The translations under genes were made by a program, and so were the position numbers. A stretch of 20,725 bases of DNA from CAVXAE01 sp044225565. Its GTDB lineage: Bacteria; Pseudomonadota; Gammaproteobacteria; Steroidobacterales; Steroidobacteraceae. Each line of letters begins with the position of its first letter. The stretch's first letter is position 1. Below the pieces are notes generated by a model. It was not told the DNA's origin, made no database searches, and saw only the letters and a program-made list of their open reading frames with translations. The stretch is taken from positions 1 to 20,725 of the forward strand of contig JBGAIL010000080.1 of NCBI GenBank assembly GCA_044225565.1. The letters are read 5' to 3'. Below are positions 1-8,077 of the stretch, in pieces.

Positions 1-383
1 CCCGCGCTGCATTGGAAGGCGTGATCGAAGGCATCGCATTCGGCCTGGAGCGCCTTCGCGCGCTGGGGCTGAATCCGAAGGAGATCCGGGTGACGGGCGG
101 AGGCGCCCGCTCGCCCGTGTGGCGGCAGCTCATGGCCGACCTGTTCGGCGTTCCCGTCGTCAAGCTCGTGAACGACGAGTGCGCTGCGCTCGGCGCCGCG
201 CTGCAGGCCATGTGGTGCGAGCGGCGCAGGGAAGGCCGCAGAGCCTCCATCTCGAGCCTCGTCCGCGCAAGCGGCATCGTGCAGCTGGATGAGTCCAGCC
301 GCTGCCACCCGCAGGCGGGCTCGGCCAGCCATCGCATTCCCCATCGAGTTGCCGCGCTGCGGCAGAATCCCCATCCAGCCTGA
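1..383 (+). CDS. xylB: Xylulokinase-type FGGY sugar kinase, C-terminal part (5' end outside window)
   Basis: This is the last ~126 codons of a carbohydrate kinase; the reading frame is open from base 3 and enters from upstream. FGGY kinases phosphorylate sugars with ATP in the cytoplasm, and xylulokinase makes xylulose 5-phosphate for the pentose phosphate pathway. The C-terminal actin-like domain is visible: VTGGGARSPVWRQLMADLFG is the adenosine-binding motif of the family, followed by NDECAALGAALQAMW, which resembles proteobacterial XylB. The tail (LDESSRCHP and onward) aligns loosely with the XylB C-terminus, so I see no frameshift. The stop lies 16 bases before the next start codon, so co-transcription with the haem protein gene is likely. 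The substrate is the uncertain part: other FGGY kinases share these motifs, and the N-terminal sugar-binding domain is not in the window. Confidence 0.75.
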   Translation, partial: RAALEGVIEGIAFGLERLRALGLNPKEIRVTGGGARSPVWRQLMADLFGVPVVKLVNDECAALGAALQAMWCERRREGRRASISSLVRASGIVQLDESSRCHPQAGSASHRIPHRVAALRQNPHPA

Positions 384-386
384 TCC

Positions 387-400
387 CGGAAGCGCTTCCA
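387..400. promoter_or_regulatory. Palindromic candidate LacI-family operator over the RBS
   Basis: Bases 388-399 read GGAAGCGCTTCC, a perfect 12-base palindrome with a central CG. They lie directly against the ATG at 400, and the left arm (GGAAG) doubles as the Shine-Dalgarno sequence. The core AAGCGCTT fits the general shape of LacI-family operators, which often control sugar operons. A repressor here could block transcription or translation start. It sits only 4 bases after the kinase stop, so it may instead be chance or act inside an operon. No regulator gene is in the window. Confidence 0.35.
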
Positions 401-3400
401 TGAGAAAGATCCTCGTCCGCATCCTGTGGCCCGCGCTGCTCGTCGCCGGCGTCGCCACGGGTGACACCACCGCGCCGGCGAGCGAGAAGACCGGCCTCAC
501 GTTCCGCAGGATCGAGCTGGACCGGCATTTCTGGAACGAAGGGGCAACCTTCGGCGATTTCGACCGCGACGGGAAGATGGACGTGGTGTCCGGGCCCTAC
601 TGGTACGCGGGGCCGGATTTCAAGGCGCGGCACGAGATCTATCCGGCCACGCAGGCGTTCGAGCGCAAGGGCGCGGACGGGAAGGTCGAGCGCATTCCCG
701 GCTTCGAGGGCGCGCTCGGCACCGAGAACGTGTATTCCGACAACTTCTTCGCCTTCACCCACGACTTCGACGCCGACGGCTGGACGGACGTGCTCGTCTA
801 TCGCTTCCCGGGCAAGGAAGCGGTCTGGTTCGAGAATCCGCGCGGCGCGGGCGGTCACTGGCCCAGCCACGTGCTCCTCGACTCGCTCGACAACGAGTCA
901 CCGACTTTCGCGGACATCGATGGCGATGGGCGGCCGGAGATCGTCGGCGCCTCCGGCGGCGCCCTGGGCTATGCGAAGCAGGAGTCCGCGGATCCGAAGG
1001 CGCCCTGGAAATTCCATGCCATTTCGACTCGCGGCGAGCCGGACCCTTACGCTCACGGCCTCGGCATCGGGGACGTGAACGGCGACGGCCGGGCGGATCT
1101 GATCGAAGCCACGGGCTGGTGGGAGCAACCTGTCTCCCTGCAGGGCGATCCCGTTTGGAAGCGACATGCCGCCCGGTTCGGCGAAGGCGCGCAGTTCCAC
1201 GTTTACGACGTGGATGGCGATGGGCTCCCCGACGTCATCGGCAGCGAGAACGCGCACGGCTACGGGCTCGCATGGCACCAGCAGGTGCGCCGCGGCGGGC
1301 AGATCTCGTTCCGCAAGCACGTGATCCTGCCAGACACGCCGAAGAAGAGTCCTCGCGGCGTGCAGTTCTCGCAGCTGCATGCGGTAGACGTAGTCGATGT
1401 CGACGGCGATGGCCTGAAGGACATCGTGACGGGCAAGCGATTCTGGGCACATGGCAGCGACGGGGATCCCGAGCCGAATGCGCCCGCCGTGCTCTACTGG
1501 TTCCAGCTCGTGCGACGCGACGGGAAAGTGGACTACGTTCCGCATCTCATCGACGACGATTCGGGCGTCGGCACGCAGGTGGTCGTGGCGGATGCGAACG
1601 GCGATCGCCGGCCCGACATCGTGGTGGGCAACAAGAAGGGCACGTTCGTGCATCTGCAGCAGTTCGGCGGGCTCACGCCCGCGGCGGCGGCAGAGGCCAT
1701 GACGGTGCCGCCGGGCTTCCGCGCGCACGTCTTCGCCGCGGAGCCGGACGTGAAGCAGCCTATCGGGTTCGCCATCGACGACCGCGGCCGTGTCTGGGTC
1801 GCGGAGGCTTACACCTATCCCGTTCGCCGTCCCGAGGGGCAGGGCACGGACCGCATCCTCGTGTTCGAGGACCGCGACGGCGATGGACGCTTCGATCGCC
1901 GCACGGTGTTCATGAGCGGGCTCAATCTCGTCAGCGGCCTCGAGATCGGGTTCGGTGGCGTCTGGATCGGTTCCGCCCCGCACCTGCTGTTCGTTCCGCT
2001 GCAGGATGGAGATGAGCCGAAGCCCGCGGGTCCGCCGCGCATCGTGCTCGACGGCTGGGGCTACGAGGACACCCACGAGACGCTGAACACATTCACCTGG
2101 GGGCCGGACGGCTGGCTGTACGGCGCGCACGGCGTATTCACGGACAGCAACGTCGGCAAGCCGGGCGCGCCGGATTCCGAGCGCAGGAAGCTCACCGCCG
2201 GCATCTGGCGCTACCACCCCACGAAGGATCGTTTCGAGGTCTTCGCCGAGGGCACGAGCAATCCCTGGGGGCTGGATTTCGACGAGAACGGGCAGATGAT
2301 CACCGAAGCCTGCGTCATCCCGCACCTGTGGCACATGACGCAGGGCGGCGCGTTCCAGCGGCAGGCGGGCCCTCACGAGAATCCCTTCGTCTACGAGGAC
2401 ATCAAGACGGTCGCCGATCACGTCCACTATCACGGAGATACGCCGCACAGCGGCAACGGCATCAGCGACGACATCGGCGGCGGGCACGCGCACGCGGGCC
2501 TCATGATCTACCTCGGCGGCAGCTGGCCCGAGAAGTACCGCGGCGTCGCCTACATGAACAACATCCACGGGGCGCGCATCAACGCGGACCGGCTGGAGCG
2601 CCGCGGCAGCGGCTTCGTCGGCCGTCACTCGCCCGACCTGATCGTGTTCAACGATCCGTGGTCGCAGATCGTGAACCTGCAGTACGACCAGGACGGCTCG
2701 CTGTACATGATCGACTGGTACGACCAGGAGCAGTGCCACGTCGGCGACCCGGAAGTGCCGGATCGCGGCAACGGGCGCATCTTCAAGGTGGTCTACGGCG
2801 ACACGAAGACGACGAAGGTGGATCTGCAGAAAGCCACGGATGCGCAGCTCGTCCGCTCGCTGCTGAGCCGCAACGAATGGCACGTGCGTCACGCGCGCCG
2901 CGTCTTGCAGGAGCGGGCGGCCACTGGCCGGCTCGATCCGCGGGAGTTGAGGCGCATCCGTGACGCGCTCGGCCTCGATGGGAAGGCGGTGCCGATCGCG
3001 GAAATCCCCGGCAGCCACGCCTCCGCGAGCCCGGCAGGCCAGTTGCGTTTGCTCTGGGCATTGCACGGCGCGGGAGGGCTGAAAGAGTCCGACGCGCTGC
3101 AGCTCATCCGCAGCCCGGATGAATATCTGCGCGCATGGACCGTCCAGCTGACCAGCGAGGACGGAAAGCTTTCCGCGGCGGCTTTGCGTGCCTTCGCAGA
3201 TCTCGCGCGAAACGATGCGTCTCCCGTGGTCCGTCTCTATCTGGCGAGCGCGGCTCAGCGCGTGCCGGCAGCCAGCCGCTGGGACCTCGTGCCGGCCCTG
3301 ATGGCTCACGGTGAAGACGCCAAAGATCACAATCTGGCGCTGATGTACTGGTATGCGGTCGAGCCGCTGGTGCCGCTGGATCCTCCTCGCGCGCTTGCAG

Positions 3401-4596
3401 CCGCCTTGCAGGCTCGCACGCCTTACGCACTCGAGTTCACCTCCCGGCGCGTGGCATCGCTCGCAAGCCCGGAGTTGCTGAATCATCTGGCGACGGTGCT
3501 GCTGCAAGTGGACGACGAAGCGAGGCAGCTGCAGATCCTGCGAGGCATGAGCAGCGCCCTCGATGGCCAGAAGGGCGTCACCATGCCCGCCGGCTGGCGG
3601 AACGTGGAAGAGAAGATCGCCCGTGCTTCCAGCCTCGAGCTTCGGGACGAGATGGGCGCCGTCTCCATCGTGTTCGGCAGCGCGGATGCCTTGGCCGGCA
3701 CCCGAGCCACGCTCGCCGACGAATCCGCCGCGCTCCCGCGGCGCGAGCGCGCGCTGCGCAGCCTGGTGCAAGCGGCCGATCCGGGACTGCCGCCCGTGCT
3801 CTTCGGATTGCTGGGCGAGCCTGCGCTGCGGGCCAAGGCCATCACGAGCCTTGCGGCGGTGCCCAACGAGAAGACGCCCGAGAGGCTGGTGGCGCTCTAT
3901 CCTTCGCTGCCGCTCGAGGAGCGGCAGGAAGTGCTGACGACGCTCACCTCCCGTCCGCAGTTCGCCAAGGCGCTGCTCGCCAGCGTGGCGAAGGAAAGCA
4001 TTCCCTTGCGGGACATCTCGGCCGCGCTGGCGGCGAACATCCGGGCGCTCGGCGACGCCGGCCTCACCGCGGACCTCGACAGGCTCTGGGGCTACACCCG
4101 CGAGTCGAGCGCCGAGAAGAAGGCGGAATTCCAGAGGTACCTCGGCATCGTGGACACCTACGCGAAGGAGCCGGATCGCTCGCAGGGGCGCCAGCTCTTC
4201 AAGCAGAGCTGCGGCGTGTGCCACAGGCTGTTCGGGGACGGCGGCACGATCGGCCCGGACATCACCGGCTCCAACCGCCAGGACGTCGAGTACCTGCTGC
4301 ACAATATCGTCAACCCGAATGCGGAGGTGCCCAATGCGTATCGCGTCGCGACCGTCACGCTCAGGAACGGCCGCGTGCTGTCGGGATTCGCGGATCAGCG
4401 GGATCCGAAAGTGGTCGTCGTCACGATGCCCAACGAGACGGTCCGCGTTCCGAAGAGCGACGTGGTCTCGCTGAAGCAGGCGGAGGTCTCCATGATGCCG
4501 GAAGGCCTGCTCATGCCCTTGAACGACGACGAAGTCCGCGCGTTGATCGCCTACCTGAGCGGCTCCGGACAGGTGCCGCTTCCCGCTTCGCCATGA
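400..4596 (+). CDS. Secreted PVC-type haem-binding CxxCH protein with FG-GAP and HEAT-like repeats
   Basis: The protein has 1398 residues; the ATG at 400 is chosen because it has GGAAG 7 bases upstream and opens a signal peptide (MRKILVRILWPALLVAGVA). Residues ~50-410 carry FG-GAP/VCBS calcium-binding repeats with DxDxDG motifs near residues 53, 172, 225, 270, 333 and 398. Residues ~440-800 resemble the membrane-bound dehydrogenase domain of planctomycete/verrucomicrobial proteins (TIGR02604/DUF7133-like), beginning around PPGFRAHVFAAEPDV and containing DRDGDGRFD. Residues ~806-1235 are helical and HEAT-like. Residues ~1261-1398 form the TIGR02603-type haem domain: CGVCH at 1271-1275, and Met1365/1366 in a possible axial-ligand position. 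It probably oxidises a sugar-like substrate in the periplasm and passes electrons to haem; the substrate is inferred only from neighbours. Its stop overlaps the next ATG by four bases. Confidence 0.88.
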   Translation: MRKILVRILWPALLVAGVATGDTTAPASEKTGLTFRRIELDRHFWNEGATFGDFDRDGKMDVVSGPYWYAGPDFKARHEIYPATQAFERKGADGKVERIPGFEGALGTENVYSDNFFAFTHDFDADGWTDVLVYRFPGKEAVWFENPRGAGGHWPSHVLLDSLDNESPTFADIDGDGRPEIVGASGGALGYAKQESADPKAPWKFHAISTRGEPDPYAHGLGIGDVNGDGRADLIEATGWWEQPVSLQGDPVWKRHAARFGEGAQFHVYDVDGDGLPDVIGSENAHGYGLAWHQQVRRGGQISFRKHVILPDTPKKSPRGVQFSQLHAVDVVDVDGDGLKDIVTGKRFWAHGSDGDPEPNAPAVLYWFQLVRRDGKVDYVPHLIDDDSGVGTQVVVADANGDRRPDIVVGNKKGTFVHLQQFGGLTPAAAAEAMTVPPGFRAHVFAAEPDVKQPIGFAIDDRGRVWVAEAYTYPVRRPEGQGTDRILVFEDRDGDGRFDRRTVFMSGLNLVSGLEIGFGGVWIGSAPHLLFVPLQDGDEPKPAGPPRIVLDGWGYEDTHETLNTFTWGPDGWLYGAHGVFTDSNVGKPGAPDSERRKLTAGIWRYHPTKDRFEVFAEGTSNPWGLDFDENGQMITEACVIPHLWHMTQGGAFQRQAGPHENPFVYEDIKTVADHVHYHGDTPHSGNGISDDIGGGHAHAGLMIYLGGSWPEKYRGVAYMNNIHGARINADRLERRGSGFVGRHSPDLIVFNDPWSQIVNLQYDQDGSLYMIDWYDQEQCHVGDPEVPDRGNGRIFKVVYGDTKTTKVDLQKATDAQLVRSLLSRNEWHVRHARRVLQERAATGRLDPRELRRIRDALGLDGKAVPIAEIPGSHASASPAGQLRLLWALHGAGGLKESDALQLIRSPDEYLRAWTVQLTSEDGKLSAAALRAFADLARNDASPVVRLYLASAAQRVPAASRWDLVPALMAHGEDAKDHNLALMYWYAVEPLVPLDPPRALAAALQARTPYALEFTSRRVASLASPELLNHLATVLLQVDDEARQLQILRGMSSALDGQKGVTMPAGWRNVEEKIARASSLELRDEMGAVSIVFGSADALAGTRATLADESAALPRRERALRSLVQAADPGLPPVLFGLLGEPALRAKAITSLAAVPNEKTPERLVALYPSLPLEERQEVLTTLTSRPQFAKALLASVAKESIPLRDISAALAANIRALGDAGLTADLDRLWGYTRESSAEKKAEFQRYLGIVDTYAKEPDRSQGRQLFKQSCGVCHRLFGDGGTIGPDITGSNRQDVEYLLHNIVNPNAEVPNAYRVATVTLRNGRVLSGFADQRDPKVVVVTMPNETVRVPKSDVVSLKQAEVSMMPEGLLMPLNDDEVRALIAYLSGSGQVPLPASP

Positions 4597-6503
4597 TGCG
4601 CGCGTGCCTGATCGCGCTGGCCTCGTGCGGCGGTCCTGCGACGGCCGCGAAGGCCGAGGAGAGCGATCGCGACACGGTCGTCGTCACGGGCTCACGGCTC
4701 CAGGAGTCTGCGCATGCCGCTGCAGTGGAAATCATCGATGCGGACACCATCGCATCTCGCGTCAGCGGCAGCTTGTCCGATCTGCTGCGCGGGGTGCCGG
4801 GCCTGGCCGTGTCGCAGCCCGGGGGGCCGGGCGGCTTCACCGAAGTGTTCGTCGACGGCGCGGAATCGAACTTCACCATGGTGATGATCGACGGCGTCAA
4901 GGTCAACGATCCCACCGACACGCGGGGCGGGGCGTTCGACTTCGGCGCGCTCGGCGTCGACGAGATCGAGCGCATCGAGATCGTGCGTGGCCCGGTGTCG
5001 GCGATCTACGGCTCTGAAGCGCTCGCGGGCGTCATCAACGTGATCACGCGCGCATCCTCGGAAGAGGGGCTGCGCGCCGCGGCGAGCAAGGGCTCATACG
5101 GCTACTCGAGTTACTCGGCCCGCCTGGCGACTCAGCTCGGAGACCGGGCACAGGCTTCCCTGAGAGCGTCGTATGACGATGCCGGTGAGCCCGTCAGCGG
5201 TTCCACGATGTTGCGCAAGGCCGCCCAGGCGGACGTGACCTATCGTCTTTCAGATCGCTTCACTGCGGACGCCGCCGTCCGGATCGGCACCCGGACGCGT
5301 ACCAGTTTTCCGGACGCCAGCGGCGGTCCGCGCTACGCCGTGCTGCGGGATCTGGAAAGATCGCAGGCAGACGACGGCACCGTGTCGGCACGCCTTCGGT
5401 ACGCCTTCACGAGCAAGTGGTCCATCGACCTCACAGGATCGATCTTCCGCCGCGACGACGAGCTGTCCACCCCGGCGATCGCGCCGGGGATTTCGCAGGG
5501 GCGTCCCGCGCAGATCGCGGAGTCGCGTTTCGAACAGTCGCAGCTGACATTGGCGGCTCGCTATGCCCCGACGTCGCAGGTGAGCTTCGCTTTCGGCGTC
5601 GAGGAAAGACACGGCACGGGCCGTCGCGACAGCGAGCTCGACTTCGGTGGATTCCAGCTGCCATCGGATTTTTCCCTGCGACGCGATACCCGCGCGGCCT
5701 TCTTCGAAGCGGCGTGGCGGCTGCGCGAGTCCGTCGAGCTGTTCGGCGGCGTGCGCCGGGATCACACGGAAGGCTCGGACGATCAGGCGTCGAGCCGGCT
5801 CGGCGCGGTGTATCGCGGAGCGGCCGATCGCTGGCAGCTGAGAGCGAGCTGGGGAGAGGGCTTCAAGCTGCCGAGCTTCTACGCGCTGGGCGACGCCCTC
5901 ACGGGTAATCCGGATCTCGCGAGCGAGCGGGGCACCTCCTTCGATCTAGAGGGGAGCCTGCGGTTGTTGAACGACAGCGTGGTCCTCGGTGCGCGGGGTT
6001 TCAGCTCGGTGTATCGGGACCTGATCGATTTCGACTTCGCCACCTTCCGGCTGGTGAACCGCTCGCGCGCCGACATCGACGGCATCGGCGTTTCCGCTGC
6101 CGTGAAGGCGGGCGCTCACTGGCAGCTCGCGCTGGATGCCACACGGACCCACACCGAGCTGGCATCGGGCGGCGCGCTGCTCAATCGCCCGGATGAGATG
6201 GCTCGCGTTTCCGTCACGTGGCAACCGCTGTCCCGATGGACCATCGCTTCCGCTCTGCAGTACGTCGGCGATCGCGCGTCGAGCTCCGTGGCGACGGGTG
6301 ACGTGACGCTCGAGTCCTACGCGCGCATCGACCTGGCTGCAACCTATCGGCTCAGCGCAGCGTTGCAACTGCAGGGAGCCGTGGACAACGTCCTGGGGCG
6401 TCGTTACGAGGACGCTCCCGGATTTCCCTCACCCGGCCGCCTGTTCCGGATCGGTTTCCGGTCGTGGCTGCACCCGGGGCGGCGAACAGGAGGCACTGAA
6501 TGA
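4593..6503 (+). CDS. TonB-dependent outer-membrane receptor (no STN domain)
   Basis: This is a 636-residue outer-membrane active transporter powered by TonB-ExbBD. The ATG at 4593 overlaps the preceding TGA (ATGA), and a second ATG follows at 4596; there is no clear Shine-Dalgarno, so translational coupling is likely. The TonB box DTVVVTGSR is at residues 27-35. The plug is ~40-155, with MVMIDGVKVNDP, ERIEIVRGPVSAIYGSEALA and GVINVITRAS. The remainder is beta-barrel, ending GRLFRIGFRSWL plus a ~10-residue polar tail. It lacks the N-terminal signalling (STN) domain of the other two receptors here, and no FecI/FecR pair adjoins it, so it is probably controlled with its operon. The leader is short and contains LASC (residues 9-12), which resembles a lipobox; cleavage after AAKA is the alternative. 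Ligand unknown; the flanking genes suggest a glycoside. Confidence 0.9.
   Translation: MMRACLIALASCGGPATAAKAEESDRDTVVVTGSRLQESAHAAAVEIIDADTIASRVSGSLSDLLRGVPGLAVSQPGGPGGFTEVFVDGAESNFTMVMIDGVKVNDPTDTRGGAFDFGALGVDEIERIEIVRGPVSAIYGSEALAGVINVITRASSEEGLRAAASKGSYGYSSYSARLATQLGDRAQASLRASYDDAGEPVSGSTMLRKAAQADVTYRLSDRFTADAAVRIGTRTRTSFPDASGGPRYAVLRDLERSQADDGTVSARLRYAFTSKWSIDLTGSIFRRDDELSTPAIAPGISQGRPAQIAESRFEQSQLTLAARYAPTSQVSFAFGVEERHGTGRRDSELDFGGFQLPSDFSLRRDTRAAFFEAAWRLRESVELFGGVRRDHTEGSDDQASSRLGAVYRGAADRWQLRASWGEGFKLPSFYALGDALTGNPDLASERGTSFDLEGSLRLLNDSVVLGARGFSSVYRDLIDFDFATFRLVNRSRADIDGIGVSAAVKAGAHWQLALDATRTHTELASGGALLNRPDEMARVSVTWQPLSRWTIASALQYVGDRASSSVATGDVTLESYARIDLAATYRLSAALQLQGAVDNVLGRRYEDAPGFPSPGRLFRIGFRSWLHPGRRTGGTE
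6488..6493 (+). promoter_or_regulatory. Strong RBS for the DUF1080 gene inside the receptor gene
   Basis: AGGAGG lies within the last codons of the receptor gene, 6 bases before the ATG at 6500. It fixes the start of the downstream gene and shows that it is translated efficiently despite the 4-base overlap. Confidence 0.8.
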
Positions 6504-7192
6504 ACAGGCGGATCCCGATCGCAATCATGCTGGCGGTGGCAGCGCCGGCCTTCGCACCCCTTGCCGTCGCATCGCCGCTGAATGCCGCGACGCAGGCAGG
6601 CCCTGCAACGGTCTTGCTGTTCGACGGCAAGTCCCTGGAAGGGTGGGAAGGCGACCCGAAATGGTGGCGGGTGGAGGGCGGGCTGATCACGGGAGGCTCG
6701 ACGACGGTCGAGGTGCCCACCAACTATTTCCTGGCGACCCGGCGATCGTACGGGGACTTCGAGCTGCGGCTCAGCATCCGGCTCACCGGAAGCGAAGGCT
6801 TCATCAACAGCGGCATCCAGATCCGCAGCGCGCGCATCCCGGGCAGCACGGAGATGATCGGCTATCAGGTGGACGCGGGCGAAGGCTGGTGGGGCAAGCT
6901 GTACGACGAATCACGCCGCAACGAGGTCATCAGCGAGGCGGCGAACCTCGGCGCCGTGACGGCGGCGGTGCGTCCGCAAGGCTGGAACGAGATCCGCATC
7001 CGTGCCGAAGGCGCCCGCATCCGGTCATGGATCAACGGCGTGCCGGCGCTCGACTACACGGAGAAGGCTCCCGGCATCGCGCGCAGCGGCTCCATCGGGA
7101 TCCAGGTGCACGGAGGCGGGAAGGCGCTGGTGCAGGTGAAGGACATCACCATCGAGGAGCTGAAGGCTTCCCCAGCAGGAACGCAGCGATGA
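6500..7192 (+). CDS. 3-keto-disaccharide hydrolase (DUF1080) family protein, secreted
   Basis: The protein has 230 residues with a signal peptide (hydrophobic stretch ~5-24, likely cleaved near residue 25-30). The DUF1080/PF06439 fold is a lectin-like jelly roll, and characterised members act on 3-keto-glycosides. Family landmarks are in order: LFDGKSLEGW at 40-49, SGIQIR at 104-109, GYQVD at 121-125, WNEIRI at 162-167 and GSIGIQVHGGG at 197-207. The length is typical of a single-domain member. The ATG overlaps the receptor stop (ATGA), with AGGAGG 6 bases upstream. It closes the operon. With the dehydrogenase-like haem protein and the receptor, it fits a periplasmic route that oxidises a glycoside at C3 and then cleaves it. 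The family call is firm; the exact substrate and the chemistry (hydrolysis or elimination) cannot be read from sequence. Confidence 0.88.
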   Translation: MNRRIPIAIMLAVAAPAFAPLAVASPLNAATQAGPATVLLFDGKSLEGWEGDPKWWRVEGGLITGGSTTVEVPTNYFLATRRSYGDFELRLSIRLTGSEGFINSGIQIRSARIPGSTEMIGYQVDAGEGWWGKLYDESRRNEVISEAANLGAVTAAVRPQGWNEIRIRAEGARIRSWINGVPALDYTEKAPGIARSGSIGIQVHGGGKALVQVKDITIEELKASPAGTQR

Positions 7193-7459
7193 CGGGAAGT
7201 TGTTCAGCGCTCGTGCTGCGCATCGAGGACGATGAGCGTCGCGTTCACCGTGCGCACCCCGCGCGCAATTCTGCGCGCTGATTCGCGAGCGAAAGCCGGC
7301 TACGTTCAACGCGGCGCGCTGCTCACGCCGATTCAAAAACGTCGATGGGGCCATAAGGACTCGATCGACGAATCCATGCTCGAGTCAAGACTGCATTTCT
7401 GCGCGAACACAGCAGTTTGATGGCTATAATCCTCGCGCCTTTCGCGCTAGGGTGGGCTC
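7193..7459. other. Intergenic region with hairpins, no gene
   Basis: This 267-base gap separates the glycoside operon from the coiled-coil gene. Short open frames in it have no recognisable protein character. Two small hairpins are visible: CATCG-AGGA-CGATG shortly after the operon end (about 7220-7233), and GCGCGC-AATTCT-GCGCGC at 7261-7278. Neither is followed by a T-run, so a Rho-independent terminator is not supported. The right end contains the TATAAT listed separately. Confidence 0.5.
7425..7430 (+). promoter_or_regulatory. Candidate sigma-70 -10 box for the coiled-coil gene
   Basis: A perfect TATAAT lies in TGGCTATAAT, 29 bases before the ATG at 7460, giving a 5' leader of about 22 bases. 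No good -35 hexamer is found 16-18 bases upstream, so promoter strength is uncertain. A TG three to four bases before the box could partly compensate. AGGGTGGG just before 7460 is a plausible Shine-Dalgarno. Confidence 0.5.
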
Positions 7460-7984
7460 ATGCAAGCCGCCACAGTCGACAACCTCGTTCGGAAAGGCAG
7501 GTTCGAGCCGCAGGTTGCGGTAGCGATCTCCGAGTCCATCGACATGGCTATCCAGAACGCTCAGCTGGTCACGGTGCCGATCCTCGATGCCCGCCTGATG
7601 GGTCTCGAGGCTCGCATGGGCAGCAAGCTCGAGGGAATGGACGGCAAGTTGTCGTCCCTCGAATCGCGCATGGATGCGAAGCTGTCCGCGCTCGAGGCCC
7701 GCATCGATGGCAAGCTGGCCGAGCTCGAAGCACGCATGGACGGGAAGTTGGCCGCGCTGGAGGCTCGCATGAACGGGAAGCTGTCCGCGCTCGAGGCCCG
7801 CATCGAGAACCGGTTCGCCGAAGTGGCGGGGCAGCTCGTGGCCCTCGAGGCGCGTATGGATGTGAAGCTCGCCCGGATGAAGACGGAGCTGGTGTTCTGG
7901 CTGATCGCCGTCGTGGTCGGCAAGGACTATCTCCCCCGGATCGTCTCGGCGATCTCGGAGGCGGTTCGAGCGGTGTTGCCGTAG
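7460..7984 (+). CDS. DUF1640/CCDC90-like membrane-anchored coiled-coil protein
   Basis: The protein has 174 residues and no signal peptide. Residues 1-45 form a small head (DNLVRKGRFEPQVAVAISES, then LVTVPILDARL) resembling prokaryotic CCDC90/DUF1640 proteins, which have a head-neck-stalk-anchor layout. Residues 46-136 are a charged coiled coil built from near-identical units such as LSALEARIDGK: one 11-mer, a 7-mer (57-63), five consecutive 11-mers (64-118), a 7-mer (119-125) and a last 11-mer (126-136). A hydrophobic anchor follows (LVFWLIAVVV, 144-153), then an amphipathic tail. It is therefore likely a trimeric or otherwise oligomeric stalk on the inner membrane. The biological role of the family in bacteria is not established, and the neighbours give no hint. 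It appears to be transcribed alone. The family match is by eye, on pattern rather than strong identity. Confidence 0.65.
   Translation: MQAATVDNLVRKGRFEPQVAVAISESIDMAIQNAQLVTVPILDARLMGLEARMGSKLEGMDGKLSSLESRMDAKLSALEARIDGKLAELEARMDGKLAALEARMNGKLSALEARIENRFAEVAGQLVALEARMDVKLARMKTELVFWLIAVVVGKDYLPRIVSAISEAVRAVLP
7649..7813 (+). repeat. Five tandem 33-bp coding repeats (11-residue units)
   Basis: Five in-frame 33-base units encode L-x-x-L-E-[AS]-R-[MI]-x-x-[KR]. A 30-base stretch is identical at 7678-7707 and 7777-7806, exactly 99 bases (three units) apart. Such identity over synonymous positions points to recent duplication or gene conversion within the array, so copy number may vary between strains. 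Confidence 0.85.
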
Positions 7985-8077
7985 CTCGCTGTCATCCCAA
8001 CCGGCACCGACCGCGGGTGGGCAGTGTCTTCTCCCGGCGGCGTTTGCTTTGCACGCCCCGGCCGGCCACGCTCCGGT

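Noticed and set aside
300..383. Frameshift at the end of the sugar kinase
   Set aside because: The tail is atypical, but its length and the spacing of Arg, Pro and aromatic/His residues still fit the XylB C-terminus, and the other frames look no better.
898..4302. Long antisense open frame (1134 codons) opposite the haem protein gene
   Set aside because: It mirrors the codon bias of the real gene in GC-rich DNA; its translation has no recognisable domain and is dominated by Arg, Val and His.
7261..7278. Hairpin after the glycoside operon as a Rho-independent terminator
   Set aside because: The stem is GC-only but no T-run follows.
7232..7420. Small 62-codon + strand ORF between the operon and the coiled-coil gene
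   Set aside because: No Shine-Dalgarno, no domain, and composition unlike the real genes nearby.
7649..7813. Regularly spaced repeats as a CRISPR array
   Set aside because: The units are contiguous, in frame and encode a coiled coil; there are no unique spacers.
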